Of a stretch of DNA of 64,000 bases, positions 56,945 through 64,000 are shown piece by piece. The DNA lies in the NCBI GenBank assembly GCA_036245525.1, contig BTPG01000001.1:218607799-218671798 (forward strand). Reading direction: 5' to 3'. The notes under the pieces are model-generated. The model worked only from the letters and a program-made list of their open reading frames with translations. It was not told the DNA's origin and ran no database searches. The stretch's first letter is position 1; every line of letters starts with the position of its first letter. Position numbers and translations under genes: made by a program. Source of the stretch: Semisulcospira habei. Lineage: Eukaryota > Mollusca > Gastropoda > Semisulcospiridae.

Positions 56945-57011
56945 CTTACAAGAAGCATAGAGTTTTATGATCCTTACAGCCGCAGGGGATTATGACACTC
57001 GGTACATCTTG
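56945..57011. repeat. family A copy, diverged
   Basis: TTACAAGAAGCATAGAGTTT left; GGGGATTATGACACTCGGTA-CATCTTG right. Confidence 0.65.
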
Positions 57012-57565
57012 TTTTTCTTGGCTTCAACGGACGGAGGAGGCCATGAGAGCTTGCACTATTGACTGAAGGCGGATGATGCTTTTTTTCCAGACAGATCGAG
57101 AAAAAATGGTCGCAAAAATGAATATTCATTCAAATATATATGCCTAGTTGGTCATGCGTGCCAGCAAAACAATCGCATTGCAGAATTTGACCCGAAAACA
57201 TGCCGACCCTAATCCTCCGTCCAGATACACGCACTTTTTCCGGGCCGGTGGACTCGCTTCCGGTCGTATGCGCGCGCACGTGCAAAGCCGGAAGTTATCG
57301 CCCAATCATACATGGCCGTTTGGCAGTCACGTGACAATTTCAACTGTCGTCTGCCTGGCTGTTGCTAGGCGACGCGCAGTGATTAACTTGACAATTTAAC
57401 GACGCGAACCGAATCGGAAATTTAATAATTTGGGGATGCTGACGCGAAGGTTTCGAAACTGTCATAGACAATTGGTATTTAGGCTGAAATTAAAATGGCG
57501 GCGTGAAGGGTCTGGCAGGAAATGAGCGCAGACAAAGACTGACCCAGTTAGCATACGGTCAAAGG
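57012..57565. other. unannotated stretch
   Basis: No supported gene; relatively GC-rich at 57200-57380. Confidence 0.4.
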
Positions 57566-57632
57566 GCTGATGCCGGCCGCAGTTGGCCCGCGCACATCTG
57601 TGCGCGGGCCAACTGGAGCCGGCGTCGGCCGT
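57566..57632. repeat. family B hairpin
   Basis: GGCTGATGCCGGCCGCAGTT-GGCCCGCGCACA / TGTGCGCGGGCCAACTGGAG-CCGGCGTCGGCC; almost no loop. Confidence 0.88.
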
Positions 57633-57728
57633 GGGAACCTACTTCTTGCCCACTTGTGACGAACGGGCCACAGCCGTCAGTTCATTACGCCCTTGAATAT
57701 AAGAAACGCATAAAGTCTATTTCGGTCA

Positions 57729-57793
57729 GCAAGAGGCGTACGTTCTCATGAGCCCTGCGACTGCAGAGGCCTATGAATATCTGTGCCTCTTGC
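57729..57793. repeat. family A hairpin
   Basis: GCAAGAGGCGTACGTTCTCA / TGAATATCTGTGCCTCTTGC. Confidence 0.87.
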
Positions 57794-58060
57794 AGGCTTG
57801 ACGTTCTTGCTGGAGACTTTGAACTAGTTATTAAAATAATTCGTACCTGCATTCAGTGCACAGCAATGCGGGTACTATTTAGTATTAATTTAATAGTGTT
57901 ATGTTTGTATTGCATATGGGAAATTTGGTTATTAAAATAATTCGTAGCTGCATAAAGTGCACAACAATGCAGGTACTATTTCAATTACTACTTTTATATT
58001 ATTATACTCCGGCCATTTATATTTTACGAGAGGATTGCGCAAACTGCATATGAAGCGTGT

Positions 58061-58180
58061 TTAACTCATTTCATCCTGAAGCTGACTTTTAAAAAAAAAC
58101 TGCTTATTGTCCTAAATTACAGATTAGGAAATAGATCAAGCATTTTAGTTCAAGGGTGGTGCCAGAATAGCTTGGCGCTT
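58061..58180. repeat. family I left half, TTAA start
   Basis: TTAACTCATTTCATCCTGAA, then AATAGATCAAGCATTTTAGT-TCAAGGGTGGTGCCAGAATA-GCTTGGCGC. The right arm is missing. Confidence 0.72.
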
Positions 58181-58614
58181 ATCGTATTCCAATTTATTTC
58201 AAGCAACGTGTGTATCAGTATGAAAAGGGTTAAGATTCCTTGAGATTTTATCATTGAGCACTGATACACAGACGCTGATACAACGGGTTAGCAATGTTGT
58301 CTTGCCAAGACTTCTGTGCACTTCCTTTCACAGTACACGTGAGCGTAACGGAAAGAATAACATTTTACTGCTCGGGGTAGCTCGCTTTAAGTGTGATTCG
58401 AGAATAATTAGGCCTACCGCTTATTCAGTTGGAAATTTTATGACACTAATTAGATTCAAATTCCGCGCCGTTTCACTTTTTAGTTTACGACTAAACCTGA
58501 TTGTCTACAAGGGCTTTTTTTCTTTCATCTGGATTTTTTTTTTTTTATTGTGCACTGCACACTTTCCCCAACTGGGATCAAGCATGTAAAATAAGCAGGT
58601 CCGTTGTCAAGAGA
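58181..58614. other. unannotated stretch
   Basis: No supported gene or family. Confidence 0.4.
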
Positions 58615-58686
58615 ACAAAAGACATAGATATAGCTTATCATGAGTCCCTGGGACTGCAGGGGCTCATGAAGATCTATGCCATTTGC
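58615..58686. repeat. family A hairpin, diverged
   Basis: ACAAAAGACATAGATATAGC-TTATCATGAGTCCCTG / CAGGGGCTCATGAAGATCTA-TGCCATTTGC; the left arm carries a 5-base insertion. Confidence 0.78.
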
Positions 58687-59048
58687 AGATGAAATAGTGG
58701 CTTAGAATCAGAGGCCATTTGCGTAAGTCCTGCGTCAGCCACTAAGCAAGGTGCTCCGCTAAGGCGGAGTCCCTAAAGTGTAGCACATTGCTCATACTGG
58801 CTGGCTCACTCGTACAGCTGGCCTCATTACTGAAGGGCAGTAAAGAAATTAGACGGCGCTTGGGATGTTACCCATGAGTAAGTGAAATGACTTCTCAACT
58901 CCCGAACATAGTAATCACGAACCATAACGTTAATTACCCGCTGAAGACCAGAAGGTACATGCTTCACACATGTGCTACCCCCCGCCAATGTACAAAATGC
59001 TAGACTGCAAATACCATTCAGGGGGAGGACTGGAAAGGTTGGTGACTG
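58687..59048. other. unannotated stretch
   Basis: No supported gene or family. Confidence 0.4.
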
Positions 59049-59371
59049 GGGCGGGGGGGGGGGGGGGATGGGGGGGTGGAGGGTTCCGGACCCACCCCCC
59101 TCTCACCCCCCACTCCCCCCCCCCCCCTCTCCAAGCAGACAGAAGAACAGAGATGAAGAAAATAAAGTTAATAGAAACAAAGTTCTTGAAAATGCTATTT
59201 GGCGTCGGACACACTGGATGATTTCACCGCGATTAGTGTCTGTTCGACCTCACCCACCCCCACCCCCTTCCCCGTCGTTTCACTGGAAAGGTATGCTTGT
59301 GAAGGCCACCCCTCAATTCCCCCCCCCCCCCCCACCCCATCCTGCCCCCCCCCCCTCCCCTCACACACACA
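59049..59371. repeat. G-run and C-run low-complexity region
   Basis: G-runs at 59051-59070 face C-runs at ~59096-59127 and 59319-59357. The Pro/Gly ORFs on both strands are artefacts. Confidence 0.9.
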
Positions 59372-59895
59372 CTCCAAGTGGTTGATATTTTTAGTAGAGA
59401 GTCTCAAAAGCAAGACCTGTTGTCTAGTAGCTTCGTGTTTTAGAACAGAAAATGCACCGCAGTTGGAAACCCTCTTTGATATGCAACTGATCTGGTCCTG
59501 CCATATCACTTACAAAAAGGATAGGACCTCGGTTTTCAAGTTAAATTAGACGCCACTTGCCATCCCTCCACCCTTTCTAAGCGTGTGTTGTTGTTTTTTG
59601 TTTTGTTGTTTGTTGTTTTTTCTTAAGTTAGTCGCTTAGCAGTCACCTTTTTAGTCTGCCGGATTCCGGCACCTCCGCCACGCATAGACGCCCAATAACC
59701 TGCTCAGAATGAACGCTTATGGCTATCGGACAACTAAATGCGTGCTCATGCGCAATCTGTAGTTGTAATCTTGAAAGTAGCCGAGGCCTTGACTGACCAA
59801 ACCCAGACATCATCGTCATAAACGTACCTCAGTTCCATCACCTAACCTGGGGCCTCCAGACATGAAAATATTTAGGGGTCACATACCTACCATGT
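59372..59895. other. unannotated stretch
   Basis: TTG/TTTTG-rich at 59586-59625. No supported gene. Confidence 0.4.
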
Positions 59896-60028
59896 TCTGC
59901 GAATCGAAGATTGCACAGGGATCTGCCACCAATAGAGATTGAAGTATGGTGGTCGTGGAAACCCTCCACGACCACCATACTTCAATCTCTATTGGTGGCA
60001 GATCCCTGTGCAATCTTCGATTCGCAGA
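59896..60028. repeat. perfect 64-bp fold-back at the RT 5' junction
   Basis: 59896-59959 is the exact reverse complement of 59965-60028, with a 5-base spacer (AACCC). The right arm is the coding start of the RT fragment (GGRSLCNLRFADD). The left arm is the same sequence inverted. Confidence 0.97.
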
Positions 60029-60821
60029 CGACATTGACCTCATGGCAGGCAGCAATAGTGAGCTCCAAAACCTGACAGACAAACTTTCAAGTAGCGCAGG
60101 GTCTTATGGCATGGAGATCAGTACGGATAAAAGCAAAGTGATGATCAACACCACAAGCGACAGCAGCAGCAACATTCACATGAACGGCCAGAAGCTAGAA
60201 GAGGTCAATAGCTTCAAGTACTTGGGAGCCACCCTGTCCAAAGACGGTAGTTGCATAGCAGAGATCCGTATCAGGATAGGTACAGCAACATCCGCAATGG
60301 CCAGGCTGGACAGGATATGGCGAAGTAACTCCATCAGCTTCACCATCAAGTACAGGCTTTACAAGTCCCTCGTAGTGTCTATTCTACTCTACGGCTGTGA
60401 GACTTGGACACTGCTTGCAGACTCAGAAAAGAAAATCCAGGCCTTTGAGAACAAGTGCCTGAGGAAGTTGCTCCGCATCTCGTACCGCGAGCACAAGACC
60501 AACGAATATGTACGGAGCATCGTCACTTCCCTGGTGGGCCCACATGAACCCCTTCTGGCAACCGTGAAACTGCGCAAGCTTGCTTGGTTTGGCCACGTGA
60601 CCCGACACAACACCTTGTCCAAGACTATCCTCCAAGGCACTCTCGAAGGAAGTCGTCGGCGAGGTCGTCAGAGAAAGAGTTGGGTCGCAAACATAAAAGA
60701 ATGGACCGAACTCGAGATGCCAGACTTGCTTGCCACCGCCCAAAATAGAACTCAGTGGAGAGCACTGTCTGTTGCTGCTGCCTTTCAGTCCCCCCAACGC
60801 CCAGTTCGGGCAAGGGACTGA
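59965..60821 (+). pseudogene. reverse transcriptase C-terminal fragment of a non-LTR retrotransposon
   Basis: Open for 285 codons with the stop at 60819-60821. Motifs: LRFADDIDLMAG (catalytic Asp-Asp), YGMEISTDKSKVM, FKYLGATLSKDG, LLYGCETWTLLADSEKK, FGHVTR and RRRGRQRKSW, close in pattern to 53199-54290. The first catalytic Asp motif and the endonuclease are missing (5' truncation). An ATG at 59946 lies in the inverted arm, so that start is an artefact. The stop codon runs straight into a (TGA) tail, the 3' end of the element. Confidence 0.87.
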
Positions 60822-60840
60822 TGATGATGATGATGATGAC
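60819..60840 (+). repeat. (TGA)n tail of the RT fragment
   Basis: TGATGATGATGATGATGATG immediately at the stop codon; typical microsatellite-type 3' end of a non-LTR element. Confidence 0.88.
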
Positions 60841-61031
60841 CTACCATGTTAACGCCTCTCATTGCCTGGGGTTCGAATCCCAAACGCAGACAACACTTGT
60901 GCCGTCTGCGTTGTGTAACCACTCAGCTTCTCTGCGTGTTTCCTTTAATCCCGCCAGATTGACAATAATGAGTTAAGCAAGACTTATTAGTTAATGACCT
61001 GCCGCACTCACTCATCACTGCCGTTCCATTT

Positions 61032-61097
61032 GCAAGAGGCATAGATTCTCCAGAGCCCCTGTATTCGCAGGGGCTCATGAGAATATGTGCCTCTTGC
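61032..61097. repeat. family A hairpin
   Basis: GCAAGAGGCATAGATTCTCC / TGAGAATATGTGCCTCTTGC around CCCCTGTATTCGCAGGGG. Confidence 0.9.
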
Positions 61098-61335
61098 TTG
61101 CAGAGATCGGCCACATTCTTATCTTGATTGACTAAGTCCTTTGGGTTTGATTCAACAATTCGCTAGTCTTAAGAAAGTTCATTTGTCTGTGATGAGAATG
61201 TCTTCGACTGAACACAAAATTAAGATGCCGACGCCCAGGCCCCTGCACCCCCCATCCCCCATCCCCCTCCCCACCCCTATCCGCCACCCCCATCCCCCAC
61301 CTCTCTCTGCCGAAATGCTATTCAAACTGTGCTGA

Positions 61336-61402
61336 TGTAAGTGATCCTCATGGCCTCATCGTGCAGCCTGCGTGGGTTCGTGAGTATTTTTGCCTTATGC
61401 AG
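61336..61402. repeat. family A degenerate copy
   Basis: GTGATCCTCATGGCCTCATC and TCGTGAGTATTTTTGCCTTA-TGC. Confidence 0.5.
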
Positions 61403-61504
61403 ACGGCAGGATTTGCAAAGTAGGTCTCAGGTGTCTTTGTGGGACATGCGCGCCGTACTTTGAATCTTTCGCTTCCAAAGCTAAGCAAGTGACATTTTAA
61501 ATAT

Positions 61505-61561
<57 letters not shown>

Positions 61562-61646
61562 GTAATAATAATATAATAGTAGTAGTAATATATAATTATA
61601 TTATGATCATCATCATCATATAATAATTAAAACAAAATAAAATATT

Positions 61647-61696
<50 letters not shown>

Positions 61697-61700
61697 ATAT
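61505..61700. repeat. (AAT)n...(ATT)n palindromic microsatellite
   Basis: AAT repeats at 61508-61572 and ATT repeats at 61649-61694 are complementary and flank ~75 AT-rich bases. Confidence 0.95.
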
Positions 61701-62029
61701 TACTATGTCTATGTTGAATTTTCAAACTAGACAATAAAAACGGAAATATAATATGTATTTATTGTGTCTGCCACTTGAGGGTGTTGCTGGTTCTATGAGG
61801 TGAAGGGATGAAGTGGCCCTTGCTTTGCTGTACGAGGAGTCACGATTGTCAGTACCGTATGTTTCTAGGATTAGGGTTATATTGGTTTCTGGATGATGAA
61901 ATTACCTTCCATCATTCAAACAGCGATTTACAATTTCTGTGCGCCAGCCAACTCAGTACGTGTGCCGGAGACAGTATGCTCACTGGGATGGTCTGTTTAT
62001 CTCCAGTTCGTCAAAACGCAATCCCATAG
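61701..62029. other. unannotated stretch
   Basis: No supported gene or family. Confidence 0.4.
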
Positions 62030-62090
62030 CAAAACGTCTTCGGGCCTACGACGGCCGTCGTGGGCCGGAGGACCTATGCTTGTAAGTCAT
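62030..62090. repeat. family B short copy
   Basis: AGCAAAACGTCTTCGGGCCT-ACGACGGCC / GTCGTGGGCCGGAGGACCTA-TGCTTG: a compact form lacking the inner GC-rich stem. Confidence 0.7.
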
Positions 62091-62445
62091 AAAATGTGAA
62101 CAAGGTCGTCTCTTATCATAAATAGTCGCCGGTACCAGAAATGGCATCCTATTTAATCGTTGGCTATCAGAGGAAATTAAAGACGACACGGCGGACTGGT
62201 ATCCACTCAGGCCTATCCATCACCACCCCCACTTGTCCACAGCCCAGGATGTAGAGAACCGGATCGTTTCCGTCGCGATGACGTCACGTAAGGACGTAGC
62301 TCTGGCACAACGAATGACAAACGTAATTGACACGCGTGACGCTGCTTGCAAACTTCCTGATCACGATAAACAGTCTTAGGCTTAAAACCCGATGATGTCC
62401 TCTGTTACTGTATGTGATAGGAATAAATGATGCATGTTTGAATCA
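62091..62445. other. unannotated stretch
   Basis: No supported gene or family. Confidence 0.4.
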
Positions 62446-62510
62446 GCAAGAAGTATAGTTTCGCATGAGCCCCTCCATTGCAGGGACTTATGAGAATCTA
62501 TACTTCTTGC
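62446..62510. repeat. family A hairpin
   Basis: GCAAGAAGTATAGTTTCGCA / TGAGAATCTATACTTCTTGC: AAGTATAG/CTATACTT is matched in both arms. Confidence 0.9.
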
Positions 62511-62570
62511 AGATGGAATTTGTGGCTATATTTTCAGAAACTACTTTCTCTCTCACTGTGACGGCGTCTG

Positions 62571-63200
62571 CTCATGAGAATGTATGCTTCTTGCAGAGAA
62601 AGTGAAGATGGCGGATCTATTTCCTGCCCACTGCCCCTAGTCGGGTCATGAGGCTCTGTGCCTCTTGCAGTCGCAAAATGCGTCTTGAGGACGTGTATTT
62701 CTTATCCTGTCGTGACTGCAACGGCTGATGAGATATCTTGCCGGGCAGTAATGCTCTCTGAGTGTTGAAGTGTCACTTGCGGATTAATGACTCCTGAGTG
62801 CTGATAAGTCTCAGGGGTGTTTTAATGATCCACAAGAATGGTGAACTGATGCCGGTAAGTACAGCTTCTTCAGCAGAGCCCAACGTTAATGCCGCGTTCT
62901 AATAAAACGTTCTAAACCTCAGGGCTTATGACAATCTATGCTGCTTTGGGAGCGGTTCCCTTCGCTTGCGCATCTGTCGCGTTGGCTTTAAACAAAAACA
63001 AAACAACAACAAAAAAGATAATTTCAAATTTTATTTTATTTCTGTGTGTGTGTTTCTTGACATTTCCTTATTATATATTATAGCCATCCTATGGAAATAA
63101 GCGTGTGTCTCCTCAACTCAATGGAATCAGTCAACAAACTTCTATCCAACTTGCTAACTGCGGCAGTTCGAAATGCTCATTCTTATCTATGCCTTTTGCA
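62571..63200. repeat. cluster of four family A right-half copies
   Basis: CTCATGAGAATGTATGCTTC-TTGCAG (62571), TCATGAGGCTCTGTGCCTCT-TGCAG (62645), GGGCTTATGACAATCTATGC (62923) and CTCATTCTTATCTATGCCTT-TTGCAGATGG (63177). All are in the same orientation and none has a left arm. Confidence 0.65.
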
Positions 63201-63529
63201 GATGGGAGGAGAAGACTGAAGAGCTTCTTCGACATTTTTCCTAGGAGATAACAAGTCATTTTCTGGCTTCAGAAAACTGTAATATTCAGGTGTGAGAGGC
63301 GTGTATTGAGGTTTGCAAGATTGTGGTGAAAGGTAATAATCGCCTTCGGCCAACGTCCGCCAGAACAAGGCGGCCTTCTCCACGGGAGTTTGGTATGAAG
63401 AACTTGCAGTATGTAATTGCCGTTGCAGTATGTCATTGCCGTGAGTTAGCAAGATACGTTTAATGTAGGCCACGGACCGCAGTGCCGTTTCCGTACTGTC
63501 CGTAATTTCCAGCAAATTCCAACATTCAG
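63183..63529 (-). CDS. possible coding exon, unrecognised
   Basis: An open frame on the minus strand with protein-like composition (RSVAYIKRILLTHGNDILQ, EKAALFWRTLAEGDYYL). An AG acceptor after a T/A-rich stretch at ~63530-63531 could start it. The last residues (CKRHR) derive from a family A half copy, so the real exon, if any, ends before ~63205. No family is recognised and no clear donor site was found. It could equally be a chance ORF. Confidence 0.22.
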
Positions 63530-64000
63530 CTCAACTGCAAATTTTCAAACAAGGCAAAAATTATTTTAAAAAACACCGGGCCTCTTACTGCCTGAACTTC
63601 CCAATTTAAATGTATAACGTGACCTGTCAGAGAAACTGTCCCAGCTGAACACCATTCAATCTGCCATCAGTGCAACCCTTAGACACTAGCTAAGTCAAAC
63701 CCAAAGTGACACCCTTGAATGTTGCTGCATCTTTATGTTATGGCCCATTATGTGAAGTGCCTTGTTGTGGCGTTCACAATGCTGTGGATGTGTTGGATCA
63801 TGTATATCTGATGCCATGAAAAAACAGACTAGATATGGTCAGAATGCCTCCAAAATTGGCATGGACATCAAGTAATATATCTGATCTTCAGAAATGTTGT
63901 ATTTGAGACACAGGCACATGAAAGTTTATTTTTTCATATTTTTCCATTGCCTACCCCACTACCTTTTCGGTTTTTCCAAGTTTATACACGCATGCAATAC
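63530..64000. other. unannotated stretch to window end
   Basis: No supported gene or repeat family. Confidence 0.4.

Noticed and set aside
58970..59549. Pro/Gly-rich ORFs
   Set aside because: They arise from poly-G and poly-C runs.
60860..60890. tRNA-like B-box GGGTTCGAATCCC near 60869
   Set aside because: No A-box at the right distance and no stem structure; at most a SINE relic.

Overview
This window is eukaryotic, animal-type, gene-poor DNA. It has no operons or dense ORFs. It holds long dinucleotide and trinucleotide microsatellites, homopolymer C/G/T runs, tRNA-derived SINEs, decayed non-LTR retrotransposons, a Penelope-like fragment and a very high density of short palindromic elements. 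The mix of repeats fits a marine invertebrate, possibly a mollusc, but that is an inference and the species cannot be named from sequence alone. I found no host protein-coding gene I can defend. One weak candidate exon lies near the right end (63183-63529, minus).

The dominant content is hairpin DNA. About 40 full or partial copies of one family (here 'family A', ~65-bp core, arms running GCAAGAGGCATAGATTCTC then ATGAGCCCCTGC and back) are spread from 6 kb to 63 kb. Several sit inside a longer unit of ~200-220 bp whose ends read TTAACCCCTTCACTGCC and its complement (7349-7560, 15526-15745, 41654-41856, and a tandem pair at 10166-10504). Other palindromic families are called B (GC-rich, CGGCCGCAGTTGGCCCGCGC), D (TTAACCCTTTG...), E (GTGAAAAGCGAGATTTTCA), F and G (TTAACTCATTCAAGG, TTAATTCATTCGAGA), H (GTGCTGGTCTGTGATTTTGG), I (TTCAAGGGTGGTGCCAGA), J, K, L and M. 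Families A, D, F, G, I and M share TTAA at their outer ends followed by C-rich or YCATTC starts. This is the layout expected of miniature elements that target TTAA, as piggyBac does. In family A, variants in the left arm are usually matched by the complementary variant in the right arm of the same copy.

Autonomous-type retrotransposon remnants: 12671-14178 minus is an RTE-like reverse transcriptase whose frame is interrupted by one TGA. 28610-29725 minus is a close relative that lost its middle but keeps both ends and a 14-bp target-site duplication. 53187-55910 minus is a larger endonuclease plus reverse transcriptase element broken by several frameshifts. 59965-60840 plus is a 5'-truncated relative of that element that begins in a perfect 64-bp fold-back. 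22510-23785 plus is an ORF1-like protein remnant with an RGG-rich tail. 26776-27268, 16301-16507 and 48194-48770 are smaller tails or RNase H fragments. 24775-24960 minus resembles a Penelope-like terminus and contains a hammerhead-like core.

Other structures: a PIF/Harbinger-like MITE with 41-bp terminal repeats (25400-25808); an element with inverted ends built around a 25-bp TTAGGG-containing minisatellite (36832-37714); a 270-bp inverted repeat around a 1-kb loop (34773-36315); and two related tRNA-derived SINEs (9994, 19655) plus a different one on the minus strand (31536-31955). These parts do not form a pathway. They record repeated invasion by mobile DNA, with many insertions close to or inside one another.
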